Of a DNA stretch of 64,000 nt, positions 16,864 through 25,227 are shown one piece after another. Under the pieces are notes generated by a model, which did not search any database, had not been told where the DNA came from, and saw nothing but the letters and a program-made list of their open reading frames with translations. Position 1 is the first letter of the stretch; every line of letters starts with the position of its first letter. The DNA is from Deltaproteobacteria bacterium. GTDB lineage: Bacteria; Desulfobacterota; Desulfomonilia; UBA1062. The DNA lies in the NCBI GenBank assembly GCA_015486075.1, contig WFSG01000005.1, positions 186,001 through 250,000 on the forward strand, in the 5' to 3' direction. A program made the position numbers and the translations under genes.

Positions 16864-17586
16864 TCATCGGGTCTGCTTTTCGTCAAGTAACTTTGCCATG
16901 AAGCTTGCAGACTTAAGGGGCTTACCCACTATATGCTGGCATAGGGATATGAAGAATTTTTCGATTTCTGCCCTTGCCCTCATACTCATGCCCATGCGTT
17001 TCACAAGGTTTAGCGGCATATTTGAACCCTTGGCCAGGAAAGCGATGGATTCCTGGTTTAGGTGATGGCCTTTCATGTCAAAGTTTATTTTACCGATCCT
17101 TAGGGATATATCCCCCTTTAACCACCCCTCCATGTCTATTCCGTAACCTAGGCTTTTAAGTAGGTCCAACAAAGATATACTCCATACAGAAAACCAGTTT
17201 GATCTGGGTTCCATCAAGGAAAGGCTTTCTTTCAGGTAACGATAGGCACCTTGGTTGGGATCGTCCTCTCCAAGGAGATTCATGACCAGTTCCAGCATTA
17301 ATGATGCATGTGCCAAGAGATCCAGATCTTCCCTGATGGCGAGGTTAGGGTTTTTAAGGATGGCTGCTTCTATTCTATATAGTTCAAGGCCTGGCTTTGT
17401 GAATAGGTTCATTGAGATCTCTGAAAAGGGTTCAAGTGTGCCGGTAAAACGCTTTTTACTCCTTTTTGCTCCCTTGGCGATGCCATGGATAAGGCCACGT
17501 GCCTCGGTTATTGCACAGACTATCTTGTCGGATTCCATGTAATCAATGTTATTAAGGATTATTGCATCTGTTATGATTCTTTGCAT
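16864..17586 (-). CDS. recO: DNA repair protein RecO
   Basis: RecFOR-pathway protein that binds SSB and ssDNA and loads RecA. The N-terminal OB fold shows AIILNNIDYMESDKIVCAIT and GAKRSKKRFTGTLEPFSEI, characteristic of RecO. The C-terminal helical part is compact, and the usual zinc cysteines are not evident. The 240-residue length is standard. It begins six bases after mgtE ends and continues into glyQ. Confidence 0.92.
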   Translation of the reverse strand: MQRIITDAIILNNIDYMESDKIVCAITEARGLIHGIAKGAKRSKKRFTGTLEPFSEISMNLFTKPGLELYRIEAAILKNPNLAIREDLDLLAHASLMLELVMNLLGEDDPNQGAYRYLKESLSLMEPRSNWFSVWSISLLDLLKSLGYGIDMEGWLKGDISLRIGKINFDMKGHHLNQESIAFLAKGSNMPLNLVKRMGMSMRARAEIEKFFISLCQHIVGKPLKSASFMAKLLDEKQTR

Positions 17587-17592
17587 TTATGA

Positions 17593-18933
17593 TCAGAATA
17601 GCAACCATGCAGCCATACTGAAGTATGCGATTACGCCTATCAGGTCCATTACCGAAGACATGAAGGGACCAGATGCAACGGCTGGGTCCTTGCCCAGCTT
17701 GAAGAAGAATATGGGAAGCACCGTTCCCACCAGCGCAGCCAGGGTCATTGAATTGAATATAGATAATGCAACCACAAAGGCCATCTTCATATAGCTGGGG
17801 TACATTACCATTGAAATAAGTCCAAGCATGAAACCGTATACAATCCCCATAAGCGCCCCCACGCCCACTTGCTTAGCTATGATATTGAGAAAATATCTGT
17901 GTGTTACCTTTCCTGTTGCAATGCCACGTACGATAAGTGCTACCGATTGTGAGCCCACGTTACCGCCCATGCCGAGTATCATGGGCATGAATGCTGCCAG
18001 GCCGACCAGTTTACTCAATGTAGGTTCAAATCCCTTTATCAGTACAGAGTTAAGTGCTTCGCCCACCCAGCATACGAACAGCCAGGGTATGCGGGCAGAG
18101 GCATTCTTTAGAATCGACGAGCTCAGTATATCCTCGTCGGCACCGGCCAGCATAAACATGTCCTCTTCTGCCTCTTCGTCTATAACATCCACAATGTCAT
18201 CGACAGTGATACGGCCAAGTAACCTATTGTCCTTGTCTACAACAGGCATAACAACCGTGTCATATTTCTTGAACAAGCGGGCAACCTCTTCCTGGTCCAT
18301 GGTAACAGGGACCTTCATTGGATCAAGGTCCATTATCTGTGATATTTGGGTCTCAGGCTTTGCTAGAATGAGCTTGACCAAGGGGACACTTCCTATAAGG
18401 CGTGAATTGTTGTCAGTGACAAATATGGTATGTATGTTGTCGATCTCTGCTGCCCTTCGTCTGAGTTGTGTTATAACGGCCTCCACGCTTGTGCTAGATG
18501 GTACGGCCATTATCTCGCTCTGCATGATGCCGCCAGCCGTATCCTCGGGATACTTCAACAGTGATCTGATCTCTGAGGATTCCTTTGGGCTAATTGCGGC
18601 AAGTACCTTTTCTGCTCGTTCGTCCTGAAGGTCAGCTACCAGGTCTGCTGCATCGTCAGAGTCCATGTCTTCCACTATTTTTGCAAGAGCAGAGTCAGAG
18701 ATATCGTCTAGTACATCTTCCCTGGAGTCGGAGGACAACTCCGATATAACCTCTGAAGCCGTACTTACGTCAAGGAGCCGAAACAGCTTTCCCCTGGATT
18801 CTTCGTCCAGTGTCTCGATAAGTTCTGCTATCTCCACGGGTTTAAGGTCGTGGAGCATCTCTATTATGTGAAACTCCCAACCCTTGGCTATGTATTCCTT
18901 AAGGCGTTTTGCTTCTGTCGCATTTGCTGCCAT
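17593..18933 (-). CDS. mgtE: Magnesium transporter MgtE
   Basis: Inner-membrane Mg2+ channel. An N-terminal superhelical MgtE-N domain (about 25-130, with DVSTASEVISELSSD and MDSDDAADLVADL) and two CBS domains (about 135-260) form the cytosolic Mg2+ sensor. Five C-terminal membrane helices (about 285-446) include the conserved LAAFMPMILGMGGNVGSQS pore motif. The 446 residues match the family. The 45-base gap upstream is too short for an M-box riboswitch, so regulation is probably at the protein level. Confidence 0.95.
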   Translation of the reverse strand: MAANATEAKRLKEYIAKGWEFHIIEMLHDLKPVEIAELIETLDEESRGKLFRLLDVSTASEVISELSSDSREDVLDDISDSALAKIVEDMDSDDAADLVADLQDERAEKVLAAISPKESSEIRSLLKYPEDTAGGIMQSEIMAVPSSTSVEAVITQLRRRAAEIDNIHTIFVTDNNSRLIGSVPLVKLILAKPETQISQIMDLDPMKVPVTMDQEEVARLFKKYDTVVMPVVDKDNRLLGRITVDDIVDVIDEEAEEDMFMLAGADEDILSSSILKNASARIPWLFVCWVGEALNSVLIKGFEPTLSKLVGLAAFMPMILGMGGNVGSQSVALIVRGIATGKVTHRYFLNIIAKQVGVGALMGIVYGFMLGLISMVMYPSYMKMAFVVALSIFNSMTLAALVGTVLPIFFFKLGKDPAVASGPFMSSVMDLIGVIAYFSMAAWLLF

Positions 18934-18978
18934 GGAGTAACCCCGACTAAATTTTTGTAAACCCTTTTGCAGGGTATA

Positions 18979-19455
18979 CTAAACGCTTATGCCTGGGATT
19001 GGGTAACAACTTATGTTAGGACAACCGACATTTCCCTTATATCCCGTGGTTGGGTAGACATTCGTAGATGCATGTCCTTTAATATCACCTGAATTGCAAA
19101 ACCTTATAAAAAGTGCAAAAAATAATACTATGGCAAGTAATATAGCAACTTTCCACCATAATCCCTTTTTGCGCTTTTTTGTGGTATTGGCTAATGATTG
19201 TTCTGGCTCTCCTAGAGTCTGTTCCATGTGATGCAAGAGGGCCATCTCGTCCATGTCAAACTCTTTTGCAATAACCTGCAGAAATCCACGGATAAAGGCC
19301 CTTGGAGGGAGAAGATCTACCCGATCATCCTCGAGGAATCTCAAAATTTGTGCAGAGATCTTGGTTTTTCCCTCTATTTCCTTTAGAGTGATCCCCCTTT
19401 TCTCCCTTTCATTCTTGAAATATTCCCCAAGGCTCTGGGTTTTTTCTTCTTCCAT
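18979..19455 (-). CDS. RodZ-like HTH protein with one TM segment and short tail
   Basis: The N-terminal HTH_25 domain (about 7-75: LGEYFKNEREKRGITLKEIEGKTKIS, PPRAFIRGFLQVIA) is the same as in RodZ. One membrane helix (about 100-120) is followed by only about 38 extracytoplasmic residues, so the DUF4115 periplasmic domain of full RodZ is missing. I chose the ATG before EEEKTQS because GGAGGAGG precedes it; the track's longer form adds 18 unlikely residues. It may be a short RodZ-type MreB partner, but this is inference. It is first of the minus-strand series ending at the dGTPase. Confidence 0.75.
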   Translation of the reverse strand: MEEEKTQSLGEYFKNEREKRGITLKEIEGKTKISAQILRFLEDDRVDLLPPRAFIRGFLQVIAKEFDMDEMALLHHMEQTLGEPEQSLANTTKKRKKGLWWKVAILLAIVLFFALFIRFCNSGDIKGHASTNVYPTTGYKGNVGCPNISCYPIPGISV

Positions 19456-19658
19456 GTCCTCCTCCGTGTGTTCATTCGACAAATTAACATGAGATCTTAT
19501 ACGTGGCAAGAAATAAGGTAACTATTTAGATTTTTCTAGATCTTTGGCAAAATATTTAGAGTGTTAAAAATGCTATAGAACAAAAAAGGACAGAATGATT
19601 TGACTATTTGCAACACATGTGGATAACGTTAAATATTAAGATATAAAAGGAGGTTATT

Positions 19659-20609
19659 ATGGAAAGAGTAAGGTTGGAGCAGGTAGACAAGGTCGAGATA
19701 CTAACCCTGCAGGACAATTATATTGACCTACTTGATTCAGGGGGTAGTCCTGTTATAGCAAGGGCGATGCCCGTAAAAGATATGCGCATAGGGAATTCCA
19801 TTGTTGCCGAGCATGGTTTCTCGGCACTTGTTACTGTTACGTCTGGGGCGTTGTCAAGGACAATGCTTTTTGACTTTGGGTTCTCGGAGTGGGGGGTTGG
19901 ACACAACATGGATGCGCTTGGTGTTGATCCTGGTACAATAGAGGTATGTGCCCTGTCCCACGGCCACATGGATCACTTTGGTGGAATGTTCCAGGTGGCA
20001 AAGAACTTGAAAAAGGGGATTTCGCTTGTCCTTCATCCAGCTGCCTTCAGGCAACCTAGATACATAAAACTCAGCGAGGACCTGAGAATATATTTCCCAG
20101 AGCTGAACAGGGAGGATGTGGAGAAGGCCGGGTTTGAGATAATAGAGACAAAAGAGCCCAAGCCACTTTTGGACGGTCAGGTGCTTTTCCTAGGCGAGGT
20201 TCCAAGAAAGACAGACTTTGAGAAAGGACTTCCATATGGTTTCTACGAGGAGGACGGCAAGGAATTGTGGGATGCAATAGAGGATGATACTGCTCTCGTC
20301 ATTAACCTAAAGTCAAAAGGCCTAGTTATCCTAACGGGCTGTGCTCATTCAGGTGTTATTAACACGGTTTACCATGCCAAGGAGGTAACTGGAGTGAATA
20401 AAGTCCACGCAGTGATGGGAGGTTTCCACTTGTCTGGTCCGCAGTTTGAACCAATAATTCAGCCCACGATTGATGCCATGAAAGAGATAGGTCCGGATTA
20501 CGTTATTCCAACGCACTGTACAGGAAGACCTGCCACGCTGGCCATGGAGCAACAGATGTCTGCGGAGTTTTTACTTAACATGTCAGGCACGAAAATGACG
20601 TTTGCTTGA
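19659..20609 (+). CDS. MBL-fold metallohydrolase (dihydropterin ribofuranosyl-aminobenzene synthase-like)
   Basis: Cytosolic metallo-beta-lactamase fold protein of the group annotated as 7,8-dihydropterin-6-methyl-4-(beta-D-ribofuranosyl)-aminobenzene-5'-phosphate synthase. The metal motif is ALSHGHMDHFGG; GCAHSGVINT and VMGGFHL follow. The length of 316 residues is normal. AGGAGG precedes the ATG. Its stop overlaps the start of the radical SAM gene (TGATG), so they are coupled. Bacterial members of this group have mostly unproved substrates. Confidence 0.8.
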   Translation: MERVRLEQVDKVEILTLQDNYIDLLDSGGSPVIARAMPVKDMRIGNSIVAEHGFSALVTVTSGALSRTMLFDFGFSEWGVGHNMDALGVDPGTIEVCALSHGHMDHFGGMFQVAKNLKKGISLVLHPAAFRQPRYIKLSEDLRIYFPELNREDVEKAGFEIIETKEPKPLLDGQVLFLGEVPRKTDFEKGLPYGFYEEDGKELWDAIEDDTALVINLKSKGLVILTGCAHSGVINTVYHAKEVTGVNKVHAVMGGFHLSGPQFEPIIQPTIDAMKEIGPDYVIPTHCTGRPATLAMEQQMSAEFLLNMSGTKMTFA

Positions 20610-22945
20610 TGGTAAAAGAGGATTCACTATACAGGATCAAGAAACCCTTAAGATACACGGGCGGCGAGATAAACCAGGTACTTAAGGAGCCGTCTAGGAT
20701 CTCGGTACGCTTTGCACTCGCATTTCCCGACGTATACGAGGTGGGGATGTCCCATGCCGGGATCAAAATACTGTACCATGTGCTTAATTCCATGCAAGGT
20801 GTATGGGCACAGAGGGTGTTTGCTCCATACCCAGACATGGCAGGTGTCCTTGAGAGCGAGGATATACCCTTGTACAGCCTTGAAGAAAAAAGGCCTTTAA
20901 AGGATTTTGATGTACTGGGTTTTTCGCTTCTGTATGAGCTTTCCTATACCACCGTGGTAAGGATGCTTAAGCTCGCAAGGATACCAGTATATGCTGCCGA
21001 GCGGGGTGCTGATGATCCCATTGTTGTGGCAGGTGGTACCTGCACAGCAAATCCAGCTCCGTTCATGGATTTTTTTGACCTCATTGCTGTGGGGGATGGC
21101 GAAGAGATTGTAGAGGATATGGCTAGGGCCTGCATGAAGACGCAAAACAGGAAGGAGCGAATTGAGCTCATGGCCAGTATAGAAGGGGTCTTTAGACCAG
21201 GTAGCCCTGCCAGGCCCAGGAGGAGGATACTTTTTGACCTCGACAGGTACCCGTTTCCCTGGGACATAGTTGTGCCAGGTGTATCTATCATACATGACCG
21301 CTTAGGTGTGGAGGTGGCACGCGGGTGTACAAGGGGATGCAGGTTCTGCCAAGCCGGTATGATTTACCGTCCTTACAGGGAAAGGTCTATAGGTTCTGTC
21401 ATTGGTACGTTCAGGAAGGCCCTTGAGAACACAGGTTATGATAGCTTGTCCTGTCTTGCCCTGTCTATCACTGACCTTAGTTACCTGGAAGACCTTATAG
21501 AATCTACTGTAGATACGCATAGAAAGGTAAGTATTGGCCTTCCGTCCATAAGGGTTGAAGGAGTAAAGAGAGACCTGGCACAGAAAATAGCATTTGTAAA
21601 GAAGTCGGGTTTCACACTAGCCCCTGAAGCCGGTACTGACAGGCTAAGAAAGGTTATAAACAAGGGTAATACAGAGGACGACCTTTTGCAGACCGTAGAC
21701 ATAGTTAGGCGTTCAGGCTGGCAGGCAATAAAGTTATACTTCATGGTAGGCCTGCCAACAGAGACGGAGGAAGATATAGAATCCATAGCAAGACTTGCAG
21801 AAAAGGTTGCCAAGATCTTCAGGTCAAGGGTGACCGTAAGCGTTTCAGCCTTTGTCCCAAAACCTTTTACGCCTTTCCAGTGGGAACCCGAGATAAGCAT
21901 TGAGAGGTACAGGCAATACCTAAGGTACCTCAGTTCCAGGCTGAGGATGAGGAACATGAGGTTCAAGTGGCAGGAACCCTACCTTTCATTTCTTGAAGGT
22001 ATCTTTGCCAGGGGGGATCGCTCGCTCGCTCCGCTTGTTGTGAAGGCAGAGCAGTTTGGGGCCTACCTTGATGGCTGGGGAGATATATTTTCCATTGAGC
22101 CGTGGCTGGAGGCTTTTCATGTTCTTGGTATAGAGCCTGGAGGCTATCTCGGGGAGATGGATACAGGTAAAAATCTACCCTGGGATTTTATTGACATGAG
22201 GATAGACAAAGGCTTCTTGCAAGAGGAGAGGGATAAGGCATATAGGCTTGATGCTACCGAGGATTGCAGGTATGGACCATGTCTTGTCTGCGGCGTCTGT
22301 GACAGGGAAGTGTCAAACAAGATAAAACCGTCTAAAGGCCCTTGCCCTCTCTTTGAGGAACGCAAGGAGGATACTCAGGACATACCGTACGTGATAGGGC
22401 TTACAAAGCAAGGAATATTGAGGTTCATGGGTGCAAGAGACTGGGAGACTATGATAAGGAGGGCTATAAGGAGGGCCAAGCTGCAGGCCGTGTATACGAA
22501 GGGGTATAGTCCTAACATGAAACTGAGGCTCATACCACCTGTAGCCTTTGGCATTGCATCTTTCAGCGAATATTTCCAGATAAGCCTTGAGAAATACGCA
22601 AATACCGAAGATATAAAGTGCAGGCTAGAAGGTTCCTTTCCCGAAGGAGCAGAGGTTTTTTATTGTGCACAGGAGAGGCTAAGGCCTGTTGATGCTTACG
22701 TGTTTGAACTGGGTAGAGAACTGGATATAGGCACAACTGGCAGGCTTTATGTGGATAAGGCAGGTAAGAAAATGGATGTCATGGACTTCGTTGAAGCAGA
22801 CGGGCCCACAAGGCTTAAGATAAGGTTCATAGAAGGAAGGACGATTTCCCCAGTCATAGCAGCACGAGCACTCACAGGTTATGAGTACGAGCTCAAAGAC
22901 ATAGTGAAGGTAAAGACCGTGTTTAGGCACGATATTAAGACCTAA
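20609..22945 (+). CDS. TIGR03960-type radical SAM protein fused to TIGR03936/DUF2344
   Basis: A 778-residue protein. An N-terminal B12-binding-like region is followed by a radical SAM core with CTRGCRFCQAG (CxxxCxxC cluster ligands) and SLSCLALSITDLSYLEDL. The C-terminal DUF2344 domain starts near VIGLTKQGILRFMGARDWETMIRRA. This two-part architecture is conserved in many bacteria, commonly next to ribonuclease G and ribosomal protein genes, and is of unproved function, possibly RNA or translation related. Ribonuclease G is not here. I use the ATG overlapping the MBL stop, one codon after the track's TTG. Confidence 0.9.
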   Translation: MVKEDSLYRIKKPLRYTGGEINQVLKEPSRISVRFALAFPDVYEVGMSHAGIKILYHVLNSMQGVWAQRVFAPYPDMAGVLESEDIPLYSLEEKRPLKDFDVLGFSLLYELSYTTVVRMLKLARIPVYAAERGADDPIVVAGGTCTANPAPFMDFFDLIAVGDGEEIVEDMARACMKTQNRKERIELMASIEGVFRPGSPARPRRRILFDLDRYPFPWDIVVPGVSIIHDRLGVEVARGCTRGCRFCQAGMIYRPYRERSIGSVIGTFRKALENTGYDSLSCLALSITDLSYLEDLIESTVDTHRKVSIGLPSIRVEGVKRDLAQKIAFVKKSGFTLAPEAGTDRLRKVINKGNTEDDLLQTVDIVRRSGWQAIKLYFMVGLPTETEEDIESIARLAEKVAKIFRSRVTVSVSAFVPKPFTPFQWEPEISIERYRQYLRYLSSRLRMRNMRFKWQEPYLSFLEGIFARGDRSLAPLVVKAEQFGAYLDGWGDIFSIEPWLEAFHVLGIEPGGYLGEMDTGKNLPWDFIDMRIDKGFLQEERDKAYRLDATEDCRYGPCLVCGVCDREVSNKIKPSKGPCPLFEERKEDTQDIPYVIGLTKQGILRFMGARDWETMIRRAIRRAKLQAVYTKGYSPNMKLRLIPPVAFGIASFSEYFQISLEKYANTEDIKCRLEGSFPEGAEVFYCAQERLRPVDAYVFELGRELDIGTTGRLYVDKAGKKMDVMDFVEADGPTRLKIRFIEGRTISPVIAARALTGYEYELKDIVKVKTVFRHDIKT

Positions 22946-23029
22946 AATTAACTGTAGTTATGGACATGCTAATGTGTTATTTCTGCATATGAGGAGTATT
23001 GATTAAATAAGTATTACTGGAGATGACTT

Positions 23030-23803
23030 GTGACCACAGATAAAAATGGTACAATTAATGAGATAGGAGGGGTCCCATCTCTTGTGAGGCCGGTAGTTGT
23101 GGATTTCGTAAAGGACGTGGTCTCCGTACTGGGAGCCAATCTCATATCCATGGCACTTACGGGAAGTGTGATCACAAAGGATTTTATGCCCCAATCCTCT
23201 GATATAAATTCCGCTCTTGTTCTCAGGGAGATGGATTTCAAGGTTTTAGATGGTCTGAGCGTTCTGGGCAGGAAATACAGGAAGAAGAGGATTAGAGCTC
23301 CACTTCTCATGACGCCAGAATACATAGAGCGCTCGCTAGATGTTTTTCCAGTGGAATTTCTGGATATGAAGGTTCTTCACAGGACAGTATATGGTCAGGA
23401 CATGCTTTCCGATCTAAAGGTAGAGAAACCCATGCTCAGAATTCAGTGCGAGAGAGATCTAAAGTCAAGGCTTATAAACCTTAGACAGGGTTACATAAAG
23501 TCGATTGGTCTAAAGGGTGTCCTTCTTAAGCTTATCCTTGATTCCTATTCTGGGTTCTTTCCACTTTTTAGGGCCATTATTTACATGGTGCAAGACCTGG
23601 GCGTACCTCCTATTGCAAAGAAAGAGATTCTGAATACTGTGGAAGATGTCTACGGGGTAGACATGTCCTGTTTTAGGAAGGTGATGGAGCTTAAAGGCCA
23701 GAGAAGACCCAAGCTCGGGCCAGATGAAACATCTAGGCTTTTTCAAGAGGTATACCGTGTCATAGAAAGCCTTGCGGTAAAGGTTGATGAGATACGTCTA
23801 TAA
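23030..23803 (+). CDS. Nucleotidyltransferase-like protein, function unknown
   Basis: A 257-residue protein from a GTG start with a GGAG site eight bases upstream. Residues about 40-58 read MALTGSVITKDFMPQSSDINSALV, resembling the GS...D.D motif of Pol-beta-like nucleotidyltransferases, although the second acidic position is Asn (DIN). The remainder is helical. It overlaps the following TPM gene by 17 bases. The weak motif means catalytic activity is uncertain. Confidence 0.55.
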   Translation: MTTDKNGTINEIGGVPSLVRPVVVDFVKDVVSVLGANLISMALTGSVITKDFMPQSSDINSALVLREMDFKVLDGLSVLGRKYRKKRIRAPLLMTPEYIERSLDVFPVEFLDMKVLHRTVYGQDMLSDLKVEKPMLRIQCERDLKSRLINLRQGYIKSIGLKGVLLKLILDSYSGFFPLFRAIIYMVQDLGVPPIAKKEILNTVEDVYGVDMSCFRKVMELKGQRRPKLGPDETSRLFQEVYRVIESLAVKVDEIRL

Positions 23804-24554
23804 ATTTATCGTAATATTTCTTGCCGTTGCCTGGCCTGGTTTCCTCTGGGCAGAGGATGTACCTGCCCATTATGTGGAGGATAGAGCAGGTGTCATCAGT
23901 CCTAATGTTGAGACTGCCCTGAACGGTTATCTGCAGGAACTCGAGCAGAAAACAGGTGTACAGATGATTATCCTTACCATAGATTCGACTAACGGCCAAC
24001 CTATTGAAGACTATGCCTTAGACAAGGCCATGAAATGGGGTCTTGGACAGAAGGGCAAGGATAACGGGTTACTTATGGTGGTTGCGGTAAAGGACAGGAA
24101 GTACAGGATCGAGGTGGGCTATGGCCTGGAGCCCATACTCCCTGACAGCTACTGTGGTACGGTCGCCAGGCGTCATATGGTTCCCTATTTCAGGCATGGT
24201 GACTATTCCAATGGTATTTATTCTGCGACCATGGTCCTTATCGACAGGGTGGCAAAGGCATACAATGTACAACTATCGGGCATGCCAAAGATACGGCCCA
24301 TGCAAAACTCCAGGTCACAGGCAAGTAGCATCATACCGTTTGTACTATTTATACTCTTGGTATCCTTATTACTTACTCCCCACTCCAGGGGATTAATGGG
24401 CATGTTCTTACTAGGCTCCTTACTCGGTGGTAGCTGGGGTGGTGGATACGGGAGCAATGACGGTTTTGGCAGTTTTGGAGGGGGTGGTTTTGGCGCCTTT
24501 GGTGGTGGAGGGGGCGGAACCTTTGGTGGTGGAGGTGTGACAGGTGGATGGTAG
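23787..24554 (+). CDS. TPM domain protein (YgcG family) with Gly-rich C-terminus
   Basis: A signal peptide (cleavage near WAED) precedes a TPM_phosphatase domain (about 22-150) with VEDRAGVISPNVE, VGYGLEPILPD and the GIYSATMVLID helix. One membrane helix (about 178-200) leads to a Gly/Phe-rich tail ending GGGGVTGGW, as is usual in this family. The ATG sits inside the preceding gene's end; the track's TTG is one codon earlier. TPM and LemA genes are frequent partners, here separated by 106 bases. The family has proposed phosphatase or membrane-assembly roles. Confidence 0.88.
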   Translation: MRYVYKFIVIFLAVAWPGFLWAEDVPAHYVEDRAGVISPNVETALNGYLQELEQKTGVQMIILTIDSTNGQPIEDYALDKAMKWGLGQKGKDNGLLMVVAVKDRKYRIEVGYGLEPILPDSYCGTVARRHMVPYFRHGDYSNGIYSATMVLIDRVAKAYNVQLSGMPKIRPMQNSRSQASSIIPFVLFILLVSLLLTPHSRGLMGMFLLGSLLGGSWGGGYGSNDGFGSFGGGGFGAFGGGGGGTFGGGGVTGGW

Positions 24555-24660
24555 AAAAATGTGTAGGGAAATCCTATATCTTTATTTATAGAGCGAAGAA
24601 ACAAGTGGCCTGTGGGAAAGGCCGTAGAAATTCATAGATAGTACAGGAGGATACCAGGTT

Positions 24661-25227
24661 ATGACGAGAAAGGGATGGTCGATTTTAATACTAATTATAT
24701 CAGTTGTGGTGGTGGCCTTCGGAATATTTGTTTCTCAGTATAACAAGGTTATAAGCATGAACGAGGCAGTTAAAGCCCAGTGGGCGCAGGTTGAAACCCA
24801 GTTAAAGAGAAGATTTGACCTTATCCCCAATCTCGTGGAGACGGTTAAGGGCTATGCCAAGCATGAAAAGGGCATATTCGAGCATTTAGCTGATGCAAGA
24901 AAGGCCTACTTTCAGGCAAGGAGTATTGCCGAGAAGGCGAGGGCAGCAGGAGAGCTGGAGGGAGCACTGTCCAGGCTACTTCTTCTCCAGGAAAGATACC
25001 CTGAGCTTAAGGCAAACGAGTCTTTTTTAAAGTTACAGGATAGTCTGGAAGGTACGGAAAACAGGATTTCCGTTGAAAGAAAGAGATATAATGATCGCGT
25101 CAGGGAACTGAACACCTATATAAAATCGTTCTTCGGCAGGTTCTTTGCTAGTTGGGCTGGTGTGGGCCCGGCAGAATATTTCAAGGTTCCAGAGGCACAG
25201 AGAGAAGTGCCAAAGGTAAAATTCTAG
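24661..25227 (+). CDS. LemA family protein
   Basis: One N-terminal membrane helix (about 7-26, WSILILIISVVVVAFGIFV) is followed by the helical LemA domain with the hallmark AQWAQVETQLKRRFDLIPNLVETVKGYAKHEK (about 40-72). The 188-residue length is typical. AGGAGG lies upstream of the ATG. Its stop overlaps the convergent helicase stop by four bases. LemA commonly accompanies TPM-domain proteins, as here; its biochemical role is unclear. Confidence 0.92.
   Translation: MTRKGWSILILIISVVVVAFGIFVSQYNKVISMNEAVKAQWAQVETQLKRRFDLIPNLVETVKGYAKHEKGIFEHLADARKAYFQARSIAEKARAAGELEGALSRLLLLQERYPELKANESFLKLQDSLEGTENRISVERKRYNDRVRELNTYIKSFFGRFFASWAGVGPAEYFKVPEAQREVPKVKF

Noticed and set aside
17828-18628. 266-codon plus-strand ORF antisense to mgtE
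   Set aside because: Ser/Ile/Met-rich shadow of a clearly coding mgtE frame.
18934-18978. M-box Mg2+ riboswitch upstream of mgtE
   Set aside because: The gap is only 45 bases, too short for the element.
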